From: Jejuia sp049889775 | Lineage (GTDB): Bacteria > Bacteroidota > Bacteroidia > Flavobacteriales > Flavobacteriaceae | Assembly: GCA_049889775.1 (NCBI GenBank) | Contig: JBMHCT010000030.1 | Coordinates: forward strand, 1 to 64,000 | Direction: 5' to 3' | Length of the DNA: 64,000 nt | Shown: piece after piece, positions 44,435 through 53,738 of the stretch | Numbering within the stretch: position 1 is the stretch's first letter | How the letters are laid out: each line of letters opens with the position of its first letter | Program-made: the position numbers and the translations under genes | Notes under the pieces: generated by a model | What the model saw: only the letters and a program-made list of their open reading frames with translations | What the model was told of the DNA's origin: nothing | Database searches by the model: none

Positions 44435-45883
44435 CTATTGCTTAATCAGCTTCACACTACCGTTGCCAGATAGCGTATTTATTTTAGCAAAATATATACC
44501 TGACTTTAAGCCAGAGGCATCAATATCAACTTGCTCCTTGTTTGATTTAAGAGAAAGTACCTCCTTACCTAAAACATTGTATACACTTATGCTTTCTATT
44601 GGGGTATTCTTACTTTTAATTGTCCATGTGTCTTGGGTTGGGTTGGGGTAAGCATTAAACGTTGAACTTGAGAATTCTTCTACGCTTAAAGCATTTGAGT
44701 CATAAAAATATAAATTATCATAGTACACATCAACTAAATTCGATACAAGAACTATTTGTGCTATATCATCTCTAACCAAAGAATTTGGCGGTACATTATT
44801 AACAAAACTATTTAACGGAATATCTAATGAAATCCATGTTCCCGGGTTTGGAGATGGGAGAGACACAGGAGCACTAGCATTAGTAGTAGAATACTCTAAC
44901 GCATAGTCTTGTCCCGCTCCACCAGACCACTGAGATAGAAGTATATTGAAACTCTTATCCATAGTATCCGTTTGAGTCCAAATATCAATATGAAATGTAT
45001 CCAAATTGGTGGCATCAATTCTACCTCCTTGAAAATCGATTCCTTCGCAACCTAAGCCTTCTGTGAAATTGGTCGCATTTCCTGCCACCATAACCATGGA
45101 AGTGTTTGCCGCACACCAATTGGTATTGTAAGTATTCATATTAGAACCTCCATTATCTGTATAAACAAAAGTCGTTACCGGGGAAAAAGCATCACTAAAT
45201 ATTGATTTAACTGATGCCGCTGGTATTGCAGGTGGTGTTGGAGCAGCCACGGTAGGAGAGGTTGGAGCACAAGTATTCGGACATGAACCCCCGCAATCTA
45301 CGCCTGTTTCGTCTCCATTTTGTACACCGTCAGAACATGTGGCAGCAGGATCTGCACCAAGACTAATATTGTCTATTATGTAAGTTCCTGAAAGACCTGG
45401 GGTAGGCGTTCCAGATTGACCACCGGAACCAGATTGCACCCCAAAATTTCCCACATCTGTAAATATTACCATTTTCTCTCTTGTTGGGGTTCCATTACCA
45501 GGATCACCAAAGTTTAATTCAACATTAACTGGATCTGTTCCTGTTGTTTGAAAATTCATTTCTATAGCTCCGCCTCCTCCTTGGAAACTTACTCCATGTT
45601 GGTGAACTTCCCCTGGAGCAGCAGTGGTTGACTGAATCGTAAATCTTAGGGTATTATTGGCTGTATCTGACAAGTCAATTGGAGAAGCAAAAGTAACCTG
45701 AGCATTATCCCAATCCGCTACAGCACCAGTAATTTCAAGAACATCGCTTCCTGTACCATTACCAACGGTTGTGCCTCCATCACCCACAAAACCATGTAAG
45801 GTATTGTCAAAATCAAAAGGGAGTGCTTGAGAAAACCCGAAAGAGGTAATGAGCATCGCAATCCAAAATGTAATTTTTTTCAT
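44435..45883 (-). CDS. Secreted, T9SS-sorted carbohydrate-binding-like protein
   Basis: 482 residues. Signal peptide (FGFSQA), then a beta-sandwich (about 25-180), a Cys/Asp-rich linker SDGVQNGDETGVDCGGS (about 185-205) of the kind found between exported modules, a second beta-sandwich (about 235-405, LDTFHIDIWTQ...VYYDNLYFYD) that looks like a carbohydrate-binding module, and a type A T9SS sorting domain at the C-terminus (AYPNPTQDTWTI...LKSGIYFAKI...SVKLIKQ). It is surface-attached or secreted. It probably holds glucan near the cell, given the beta-glucan operon to its right; no catalytic residues are visible. Confidence 0.78.
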   Translation of the reverse strand: MKKITFWIAMLITSFGFSQALPFDFDNTLHGFVGDGGTTVGNGTGSDVLEITGAVADWDNAQVTFASPIDLSDTANNTLRFTIQSTTAAPGEVHQHGVSFQGGGGAIEMNFQTTGTDPVNVELNFGDPGNGTPTREKMVIFTDVGNFGVQSGSGGQSGTPTPGLSGTYIIDNISLGADPAATCSDGVQNGDETGVDCGGSCPNTCAPTSPTVAAPTPPAIPAASVKSIFSDAFSPVTTFVYTDNGGSNMNTYNTNWCAANTSMVMVAGNATNFTEGLGCEGIDFQGGRIDATNLDTFHIDIWTQTDTMDKSFNILLSQWSGGAGQDYALEYSTTNASAPVSLPSPNPGTWISLDIPLNSFVNNVPPNSLVRDDIAQIVLVSNLVDVYYDNLYFYDSNALSVEEFSSSTFNAYPNPTQDTWTIKSKNTPIESISVYNVLGKEVLSLKSNKEQVDIDASGLKSGIYFAKINTLSGNGSVKLIKQ

Positions 45884-46266
45884 AATAATAATGTTTTAAT
45901 TAATAATTAATTGAGTTAATTCGACTCTAGTAAAGTTGAGCCTCTAAATTAAATTCAAACATTATGATATTGTAATTAATCGCCCATACAAAAAACATAC
46001 AATGCAATAATAATGTGTATTATTTATGTTTTTCTTAATAAATACCTGAATTTACTAAGTGTTTATAGGGTTGTTATGCCGAAAGAGACTTCTTTTAATA
46101 TGAGTGAAAACCCTAAAAGGATAAAAATGTTGTGGTGTTGTATAGGTGTTTCTAATTATTGTTGCACCTGTAATTTGCTGTTTCTAATGAATATTTTTGA
46201 ATAAACAGCAATAAGGTCATGAAAATCAATAACACTTTATTGAATGTCCTAACCTCCTTATTATGA
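45884..46266. other. Intergenic region between sorted protein and FG-GAP gene
   Basis: 383 AT-rich bases. No tRNA, clear hairpin terminator or promoter box with both elements is seen. A short frame at 46013-46204 has no gene-like features. It probably holds the promoter of the sorted protein gene. Confidence 0.5.
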
Positions 46267-49200
46267 TTACATTGTAGGTTTAAATGCTTTTAGGGAATCA
46301 TTGTTATTGGAAATAATAAAGATGCCTTCGTTCCCTTTTTTCAAATAAGTAATATCCCTCGCGTCAGTTGGCACATAAAAACCGCTTTGTATGGGTGACT
46401 GAAATATATAATTTTGCTTTCCATCACCTAAAAGAACCGCTCCTATGCTGGCATCATATCGGGTAGTTTCTACTTCAACTCCATAATGGTTTCCAACGGT
46501 TATTATGTCTTCGTTACCATCTCCATTTATATCCATAACTATAGATGATTTAATAGGTGAAATTTGAACTTCGCTTGGAAGTGCTTTCTTTACTAAGGAT
46601 CCATTTTCATTATATAAAATTATGCTCTCAAAACTTTCTATTTCATAAACCATGGCATCGTTTACTTTGTTCTCAGGTAATATTTCTACCAATTTGGAAG
46701 ACGCAAAACTATGATAGTCTTTAAATTTATTGGCTACATATGGCATTTGTTGGCTTGTACACTCTCTTCCTCTTACTGGTACATAATCATCTTTATAGAA
46801 CTTAGCTAAGACAATATCATTTGTGCCGTTTTCATCAAAATCGTTAGCGTAAAGTTTAAAAGGGTGCTCTTTTGATGCCTTGAATTTGTTGTTAGTACCG
46901 AGGTTTCCTAATATATAGTCATCATCTCCATCATTATCTAAATCCTTGGTCGTGATAGACCACCAAATACCTCTTGTGTTTTCAAGACCATAGGCTTTAG
47001 TATTTTTTTGGAATACGCCATTGTTATTGATAAGCACTTCTACATTCATCCATTCGCCAACAATCATTAAATCTTCATCATTATCCTTGTCTATATCAGT
47101 AAACACCACATCAGTCACCATACCGATATTGCTTAAAGTTGGTGCAACTTCTTCCGAAGCTTTTTGAAATTTACCATTCTCATTAATTAATAAATAACTT
47201 GTGGCGGGAAATCCATATTTACCTGCTATTAATCGGGTTCCTACAAAAAGATCTAAGTCACCATCATTATCGATGTCTGAAGCCTTAACGCATTGCGAAC
47301 TTTCAGAAATGTTAGGTAATGCATTTTGGTTTTTTGTAAATATTCCACTGCCATCATTTACATACAATCTGTCTTTTAGTAATGGGCTGCCACTTTTATA
47401 TTCTGATCCGCCACTTGCAATGTACAAATCCATATCCTCATCTTTATCAGCATCAAAAAATAGCGCCTCTAAATCCTCAGAAGCCTTGTCTTGTTCCCAA
47501 GGTTGTGACGCACTAGGAATAAAACTGCCTTTTGAATTTTGTAAATAAAGCACACCACTTTGTCCGACTGCACCTCCAATAAACATATCTTCAAGGTTGT
47601 CATTATTTACATCAGCCACCGCAATAAATGGGCCGTTTTCCGAAATATTATGCGGTAATAACACTTCATCTTTATACTCATCGAAGTCATTTTCCTTATG
47701 ATTAAAATTTAAACCATATTCTGATATCGCTACTTCTGTTAATAGAGATTTTGACTTTTCTACATTTTTCTGAAGACTGACTGCCTTAGAATATTTTGCC
47801 GTTATAAATCTGTTGGCTTTTTCATTCTCAAAAACATTCACTTTTCCATCAGGCCAAATGACTTCAATTTTCTCAATTTCGGTATCCGTCGCTAACCCAA
47901 AAAACAACCCAGGCTCCACAGATGATAAATAGCCTCTTGTTACAGTATTTTCAATTATTTGTGTCTTTCCGTTATGCTGAATAATCGCCTTTGCACCATA
48001 ACCAAATTTATTTTTCTCTGGACCTACTAGCTTTATATTTACAAAATTGCCTGTAGCCATGTTTTTATATATAAAAGCTGGCGATTCCATATTATTAACG
48101 ACAATATCCAAATCTCCATCATTATCTAGATCGCCATAAGACATGCCGTTTGAAAAACTAGGTGTATCAAAACCCCATGCTTTAGCAACTTTTTTGAATT
48201 TATAGTTACCCAAATTTTTGTATGCGTAATTTGATAAGGGTTCTGAGGGTGCCTTTTTTGCCATGGAATAAAAATCTTGCGAACCGGTTTTTAGAGTTTT
48301 GTTTATTTCGGTTAAGAAATCGTTATTTCTAACATCTTTTTTTACACCATTAGATATGATAATATCCTTTAATCCGTCATTATCTAAATCAACCAATAAA
48401 CCAGCCCAACTCCAATCTGTTTTTGCAATACCAGCAATATTTGAAATATCAGAAAAGGTCTCTCCGCCATTATTAATTTGCAATGTATTTGTCATATACT
48501 GGTAATGGTTACCATCGGACACAAGCTGATTAAACTTTTCCGTGCTCATAGAACCCATATTGGTTTTGGATCTGTAATGATCTGCAGCTGCCATGTCTAG
48601 CGTCAGCAAATCCATAAAACCATCATTATTAATATCACCCGTATCAGTCCCCATACTAAATTGAGAGGTGTGCTTTACCTTCTCATGAATCACATTTTTA
48701 AAAGTACCATTACCATTATTGTAGTATAAATAATCTGGTCCATCATAATCATTTGCAACATATATATCCATCCAACCGTCATTATTAAAATCAGTAATAC
48801 TCACACCCAAACCATATGTTAATTGTCTTGAAATACCTACTTCTTCAGATACATCATAAAATCTTCCATTCTCATTTTTATATAACTTATCAGAATAATA
48901 TTTTTCTCGCTCTTTAGGTATGTTGATATAGCGACTAAATAATCTCGCATCAGGAAGTTGGTTAACCTGATACATATCTAGATCACCATCATTATCCATA
49001 TCAAAAAACACCGCCTGTGACGAAAAACCCGCATCTGCCAAACCATAAGCCATAGCAGACTCTGTAAAGGTTAAATCTTGATTATTAATAAATAATTGAT
49101 TTTTTCTTTCTTCCGGCACCATAGACTCGCCGTTTCTAGAGACGTAAATATCCAAATAACCATCATTATTTACATCGGCCATTGTAACTCCCCAAGACCA

Positions 49201-49560
49201 CCCGTCATTGCGAGCCACTTTAGCCTTTTTAGTAATATCTTCAAACTTAAAATCGCCCTTATTTAGGTACAGCCTATCACTAACTTGATTCCCACAGAAA
49301 AAAATATCCGACAAACCATCGTTATTTATATCCCCAATGGCAACACCTGCGCCACTATAAATTTGATTGTAGTAAAGGTGATTCACCTTTTCAGATTCTT
49401 TAATGGCATTGTTAAAGTCAATTCCGGTTTGTTGCGCATCCAGCAACTCAAAACCTCCTTTTATTTCGGTAGGGTTTAAATCTCGTATAGGTTTATCGCA
49501 TGATGATACAATAACAATAAACAACAAACATATTTTAAAATAAAGGCTGATCGCTTTCAT
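46267..49560 (-). CDS. FG-GAP/VCBS-repeat lipoprotein with ASPIC/UnbV domain
   Basis: 1097 residues with lipobox (VSSCDKP). Many FG-GAP/VCBS-like blades with Ca-binding pattern DxNxDGxxD (IGDINNDGLSDIFF, VDLDNDGLKDIII, ASDIDNDGDLDLFV) form one or two beta-propellers. An ASPIC/UnbV domain lies in the middle (about 515-590, ENTVTRGYLSSVEPGLFFGLA; IEVIWPDGKVNVF). Such proteins occur at the cell surface near glycan loci of Bacteroidota; their ligand is not known. It lies between the sorted protein and the GH17 genes in the same direction, with a gap of about 120 bases to the operon end. Confidence 0.85.
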   Translation of the reverse strand: MKAISLYFKICLLFIVIVSSCDKPIRDLNPTEIKGGFELLDAQQTGIDFNNAIKESEKVNHLYYNQIYSGAGVAIGDINNDGLSDIFFCGNQVSDRLYLNKGDFKFEDITKKAKVARNDGWSWGVTMADVNNDGYLDIYVSRNGESMVPEERKNQLFINNQDLTFTESAMAYGLADAGFSSQAVFFDMDNDGDLDMYQVNQLPDARLFSRYINIPKEREKYYSDKLYKNENGRFYDVSEEVGISRQLTYGLGVSITDFNNDGWMDIYVANDYDGPDYLYYNNGNGTFKNVIHEKVKHTSQFSMGTDTGDINNDGFMDLLTLDMAAADHYRSKTNMGSMSTEKFNQLVSDGNHYQYMTNTLQINNGGETFSDISNIAGIAKTDWSWAGLLVDLDNDGLKDIIISNGVKKDVRNNDFLTEINKTLKTGSQDFYSMAKKAPSEPLSNYAYKNLGNYKFKKVAKAWGFDTPSFSNGMSYGDLDNDGDLDIVVNNMESPAFIYKNMATGNFVNIKLVGPEKNKFGYGAKAIIQHNGKTQIIENTVTRGYLSSVEPGLFFGLATDTEIEKIEVIWPDGKVNVFENEKANRFITAKYSKAVSLQKNVEKSKSLLTEVAISEYGLNFNHKENDFDEYKDEVLLPHNISENGPFIAVADVNNDNLEDMFIGGAVGQSGVLYLQNSKGSFIPSASQPWEQDKASEDLEALFFDADKDEDMDLYIASGGSEYKSGSPLLKDRLYVNDGSGIFTKNQNALPNISESSQCVKASDIDNDGDLDLFVGTRLIAGKYGFPATSYLLINENGKFQKASEEVAPTLSNIGMVTDVVFTDIDKDNDEDLMIVGEWMNVEVLINNNGVFQKNTKAYGLENTRGIWWSITTKDLDNDGDDDYILGNLGTNNKFKASKEHPFKLYANDFDENGTNDIVLAKFYKDDYVPVRGRECTSQQMPYVANKFKDYHSFASSKLVEILPENKVNDAMVYEIESFESIILYNENGSLVKKALPSEVQISPIKSSIVMDINGDGNEDIITVGNHYGVEVETTRYDASIGAVLLGDGKQNYIFQSPIQSGFYVPTDARDITYLKKGNEGIFIISNNNDSLKAFKPTM

Positions 49561-49684
49561 TCTAATTCATTTTTTAATTATAAAAATTCAACAATTGGGT
49601 GTTCTAGAAGTTGGTTTCTCTAATTGAAAGATAAGAAATATTACACCTTTACATCAACTTATTTTCTGAATATTAAGTTAATAT

Positions 49685-50605
49685 TTATGTGAAAATTTTA
49701 TTTTTCAGTGATAGCGGTTTTGTAAAGAATTTCGGCTTCTCATTTTTATCCCAAATACCCCAATATGCGCCAACGTCCCCTTCGGCTCCAACTTTCCAAG
49801 ACTCATCAAATGACGAAAAGTAAAAGATATCGATATTCTCTTCTTGAGACCACAGCTGCGCGTTTATAAAATATTTTATGGCGTTCTCGCTTGATGGGAA
49901 AGCTCCGTTTAATCCTTCGCCTTCACTCGGCCAACCGGTTTCGGTGATAATCACCTTCTTACCGTTTCCTGCCTTTAATGCTGTATTATACATGTCTTTC
50001 ATATAAATTAAAGAATAGTCGATACTGCAGCCTTCCCAATATGGATAACAATTTGCTAAAATAATATCGCAGGCTTCGGTTATTTTAGGTCTATGTGCAA
50101 ATTCATAATAGGCATCTACATAACCTACTGGAACATTTACATCTTCTTTAACATTGTAGATAAAATCAACAAGTTCAGCTTCTGATAAGTCTCCCCTGTA
50201 CATCACTTCATTCCCAACTGCTGCTATATCTACAAATCCTTCATTAGCTAATTTCTTTAGGCCTTCTATTTCTTTCACATTTATATTTGGTTCGTTACCC
50301 AACCATGCACCAACCAATGTTTTCATCCCCATTTCTTTGGCAATTTTAGGAATGAGTTCGTTGCCTTCTGTACATGAAAAAGACCTAACCCATTTGGTAT
50401 AAGGTTTAATAATTTTAAGCCTGCGTTTTATTTGTCTTTCGGTAAGTTGATCACCTGGTTCCTGTCCTTCACCATAAGGACTAAAGCATAAACCATGCAT
50501 ACCCTCATTCAATACCCGTTTAAAAAGATTTTGCAATCCTTTTGCTGTTTTATTATCTAGATTATACCCAGATAAAGACAATATTTTATCTGATCTATAC
50601 GACAT
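49685..50605 (-). CDS. Cytoplasmic GH17 beta-1,3-glucanase-like enzyme (copy A)
   Basis: 306 residues, no signal peptide (starts MSYRSDKILSLSG). GH17 TIM barrel with acid/base E133 in AAVGNEVMY and nucleophile E222 in IITETGWPSEG, the two hallmark motifs of the family. Probably hydrolyses imported beta-1,3-gluco-oligosaccharides inside the cell, or transfers glucosyl units. Its start directly follows the stop of the symporter gene (1-base junction). Paralogue at 52112-53023. Export cannot be ruled out by a non-classical route, but nothing suggests it. Confidence 0.85.
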   Translation of the reverse strand: MSYRSDKILSLSGYNLDNKTAKGLQNLFKRVLNEGMHGLCFSPYGEGQEPGDQLTERQIKRRLKIIKPYTKWVRSFSCTEGNELIPKIAKEMGMKTLVGAWLGNEPNINVKEIEGLKKLANEGFVDIAAVGNEVMYRGDLSEAELVDFIYNVKEDVNVPVGYVDAYYEFAHRPKITEACDIILANCYPYWEGCSIDYSLIYMKDMYNTALKAGNGKKVIITETGWPSEGEGLNGAFPSSENAIKYFINAQLWSQEENIDIFYFSSFDESWKVGAEGDVGAYWGIWDKNEKPKFFTKPLSLKNKIFT

Positions 50606-52054
50606 TTATTCAATCACATTTAAGTTGTAACCCTCTTTTCGTTTATTTAATTTTAACCTAATTTCATTGGATCTTTCCTCAGAAACACCATAATCCCTCA
50701 TAATATACATGGCTATTAATGTTCCAACCATTGGGAAAAAGCAAAAGAAAGCATGCAGCCCATCCACTGCTGATTGTTGGTCTACTGTAGGCAAATCTGG
50801 ATTAAACCCAACTATAGCTATAATTACCCCACTTAACAATCCTGCAATCGCGAATCCTATCTTTACCATCCACCAATAAATTGCTCCAAAAATACCTTCT
50901 CTTCTCAAACCAGAGTTTAATTCATCTATATCAATAACATCGGCTGTCATAGACATCATAATCGTAAACAAACTTCCTATTCCGAAGGAAAAAAATGGTA
51001 GCGCTATGATATACATCCAGGGCTTTCCTGGAACAAAAAGAAACCACAACATAATGTATCCAATAACAGATATGCCTTGAGATAACAAAAATGCCTTGCG
51101 TTTACCCATAACTTTAGACATCCAAGTTACAATGGGTATGACGATGAATGTAGTGCCCAAAGCACCTATACAACCAAATAAAGACACCCAAATACCACTA
51201 GCTGCAGCATCTCCGTTAAACAATTTGTAGACAATTACAAAAAACGTAAGCGCCGCCACTGTATTGAAAGCGTTAAAAATTAAGAACGTTGCAAAACAGA
51301 GTTTTCTGAACTCTTCAATTTTAAAGGCTTCTTTAACTGTGGTGTGAAATATTTTCTTCAAGCTACCAAGTACTTTTGAGAAACTTATTGGTTCGTAATC
51401 TTTATCTAACGTTGATTCGCTTTTAATAAATATTGCTGGAACTATAGCGCAAATGGTACAAGGAATTGCTACCCAAATCGCTAGTTGTCTGACCGCAACA
51501 TCTGCTGTTGGAAACCAATCTGGATCGTACATGATAATCCAAAATAGTGGCGCTATTACCCATGCCCATTGCCCAATCCACTGTGCTACTGCCATGATAC
51601 TTGTACGTTCATGAAAATCATCACTCATTTCATAGCCCATAGCAACATAAGGGACACTAAAAATTGTAAGACCTATATAAAACACTATAGACCACAAGAA
51701 GAAATACCAAAAGTTAAATTGAAGGCTGTTTTCCCTAAAAAGCTGCCACATGATTATGTATGCCACACCCATGACAATACCACCTATTAAGACATATGGT
51801 TTTCTGCGGCCCCATTTAGACTTAGTGTTATCTGAAATGTAACCCATTATCGGGTCTGTAATGGCGTCAAAAATCCTTGGGAAAAAATATATAATACCCC
51901 AGACCCAACCAGGAAAACCTAAGTCTTTTACTAAAACCACCATAAATATTCCAAGAATTGCAGGGAACATTTGGTTGGCAAGCATGCCAATACCAAAGGC
52001 CACCTTTTGCCCCATTCCAATTCTATGTCGTGTTACTGTTTTAGTACTCTTCAT
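50606..52054 (-). CDS. GPH-family sugar:cation symporter (copy A)
   Basis: 482 residues with about 12 membrane helices. The family mark RIFDAITDPIMGYISDNT (N-terminal, with the cation-binding Asp pair) and GRRKPYVLIGG are present. GPH/MelB-type symporters import oligosaccharides or glycosides with Na+ or H+. By context it probably carries beta-glucan oligosaccharides. It is adjacent to GH17 copy A downstream. Paralogous to the protein at 53739-55169. Confidence 0.9.
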   Translation of the reverse strand: MKSTKTVTRHRIGMGQKVAFGIGMLANQMFPAILGIFMVVLVKDLGFPGWVWGIIYFFPRIFDAITDPIMGYISDNTKSKWGRRKPYVLIGGIVMGVAYIIMWQLFRENSLQFNFWYFFLWSIVFYIGLTIFSVPYVAMGYEMSDDFHERTSIMAVAQWIGQWAWVIAPLFWIIMYDPDWFPTADVAVRQLAIWVAIPCTICAIVPAIFIKSESTLDKDYEPISFSKVLGSLKKIFHTTVKEAFKIEEFRKLCFATFLIFNAFNTVAALTFFVIVYKLFNGDAAASGIWVSLFGCIGALGTTFIVIPIVTWMSKVMGKRKAFLLSQGISVIGYIMLWFLFVPGKPWMYIIALPFFSFGIGSLFTIMMSMTADVIDIDELNSGLRREGIFGAIYWWMVKIGFAIAGLLSGVIIAIVGFNPDLPTVDQQSAVDGLHAFFCFFPMVGTLIAMYIMRDYGVSEERSNEIRLKLNKRKEGYNLNVIE

Positions 52055-52111
52055 AATTAAACTTCGATGTTCTGAAGCTTGTTTTCTTTTGAAACTCTCC
52101 TTTAGTTTGAC

Positions 52112-53023
52112 TTAAAATTTTAAATTCTCATGCTTGTCCCAAAGACCCCAATACGCCCCTACATTACCTTCATTTCCTGTTTTCCAAGATTCATCAAAAG
52201 ATGAAAAATAAAAAATGGGAATGTCGTTCTCTTTTGTCCATCTAATGGTATCAATAAAATATTTCATGGCACTTTCCTCAGAAGCAATTGCGCCATCTAA
52301 TCCTCCGCCTTCACTAGGCCACCCTGTTTCGGTTACAATAATTGGTTTTCCTTGGGCTGCATCTACAATGGATCCGTACATGGCTTGCATGTGCCCTAAA
52401 GCATACTCTATTGGACAACCTTCCCAATATGGATATAAATTTGCCAAAACAACATCTGTACTCTCCACCAAAATTGGGTGTCTTGAAAATTCATAATAGG
52501 CATCTACATAGCCCACTGGGATATCTAATCCTGCAAGTGCTTCCTTCACTCGGTTGATATACCCAACCAATTCATCCAAGGTTAAATCATTTCGATAGAG
52601 CACTTCATTTCCTACTGCAGCAACATCTACATTACCGTCTTTTGCTAATTGAATTAAACCTTCTATTTCACGTTCATTATCTTCCTTATCGTCTCCCAAC
52701 CATGCGCCTACTAAGGTTTTCAGACCGTGTTTTTTCGCTACAATCGGCACAAACTCATTGCCTTCAATACATGAAAATGATCTGATTGCTCCAACGTAAG
52801 GTTTTAAAATATTGATACGTTCTTCAACTTGTTGCATGCTGATGTCGTCTCCCGGCGACTGTCCATCTCTATACATACTGAAACATATTCCGTGAAACCC
52901 ATCTTGAATAGTTTTGCGCCACAAGGCTTTTAATTCATCTAAAGAGTAGTCTGAAAGGTTAATACCTTTAGTTGCTATTTGACTATAATTAGATTTATAA
53001 TATGATGCTTCTCTATAAGACAT
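52112..53023 (-). CDS. Cytoplasmic GH17 beta-1,3-glucanase-like enzyme (copy B)
   Basis: 303 residues without signal peptide. Acid/base E140 in AAVGNEVLYR and nucleophile E232 in IVTETGWPSEGGG. Closely similar to copy A along its full length (FSSFDESWK, NVGAYWGLWDK at the C-terminus). It lies 57 bases upstream of the symporter copy A and 48 bases downstream of the small membrane protein. Two copies suggest different chain lengths or branching. Confidence 0.85.
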   Translation of the reverse strand: MSYREASYYKSNYSQIATKGINLSDYSLDELKALWRKTIQDGFHGICFSMYRDGQSPGDDISMQQVEERINILKPYVGAIRSFSCIEGNEFVPIVAKKHGLKTLVGAWLGDDKEDNEREIEGLIQLAKDGNVDVAAVGNEVLYRNDLTLDELVGYINRVKEALAGLDIPVGYVDAYYEFSRHPILVESTDVVLANLYPYWEGCPIEYALGHMQAMYGSIVDAAQGKPIIVTETGWPSEGGGLDGAIASEESAMKYFIDTIRWTKENDIPIFYFSSFDESWKTGNEGNVGAYWGLWDKHENLKF

Positions 53024-53071
53024 AGTTGTTTATTTTTCTTATTTATTGTTTTCTTGATTAATTTTTAGTTG

Positions 53072-53704
53072 CTAAAAAACACCTCTACAATTTTTACGCG
53101 TATAAATTTGTATTCTATCAACTTCTTTAGCCCCAGAAGGCATTTCCGCCAATTGTAGTCCAGGATAATCGTCCTTTTCTTTCCAAGCCTCAATCGTTTC
53201 ACTAAAGAATTTGAATGCAGCGGTATCTGCTTCATAAACAATTAAATCATATACCTCTCCCAAATCACCACCAAACCGAGTAACAACTTGCCATTCACCA
53301 TCTCTTTTGTATGAAGTATTTGTGTGATCTGATTGTGGATAATACCGATCATCCGTTGGACGAATTAATACCCAAATGTCATTTTCATTCGCCTTAGGAT
53401 ACACACCCATAGTTAGAATTCTGCAATCCACAGAATCTTGATCAATTGGTGAAATAACTCTAGTTTGGTTTACAGTACCTTCAACTTTCAATTTGTTACC
53501 TATTGAAACTTGTTCAATTTGTCTGTTATAGTTCACTAAATCTGATGAATAACTAGCGTACATTAGCAACAAAACTCCAACAACTCCTGATGGAATTCCA
53601 AGTTTTGTGCTAATAAACCTTGAGCCAGAACTCATTTTTATACTACTTAGAATCGCAATCACTACGAGTACAATTCCTATGATAATTAAAACTTTTGTTG
53701 ACAT
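53072..53704 (-). CDS. Unknown membrane-anchored protein in the glucan operon
   Basis: 210 residues: two membrane segments (about 5-21 and 38-52), then a soluble domain of about 150 residues (KLKVEGTVNQTRVISPIDQDSVDCRILTMGVYP; FGGDLGEVYDLIVYEAD). No recognised catalytic motif. It sits between GH17 copy B and symporter copy B, in the same direction with 34- and 48-base gaps. Function unknown; a periplasmic or membrane accessory of uptake is an inference from place only. Confidence 0.65.
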   Translation of the reverse strand: MSTKVLIIIGIVLVVIAILSSIKMSSGSRFISTKLGIPSGVVGVLLLMYASYSSDLVNYNRQIEQVSIGNKLKVEGTVNQTRVISPIDQDSVDCRILTMGVYPKANENDIWVLIRPTDDRYYPQSDHTNTSYKRDGEWQVVTRFGGDLGEVYDLIVYEADTAAFKFFSETIEAWKEKDDYPGLQLAEMPSGAKEVDRIQIYTRKNCRGVF

Positions 53705-53738
53705 AATATTTTCATTTAGTTTATTACCTGTTAAAGGA

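Noticed and set aside
46013..46204. 63-codon frame between the sorted protein and the FG-GAP gene
   Set aside because: Cys/Asn-rich random-looking sequence without signal or family features.
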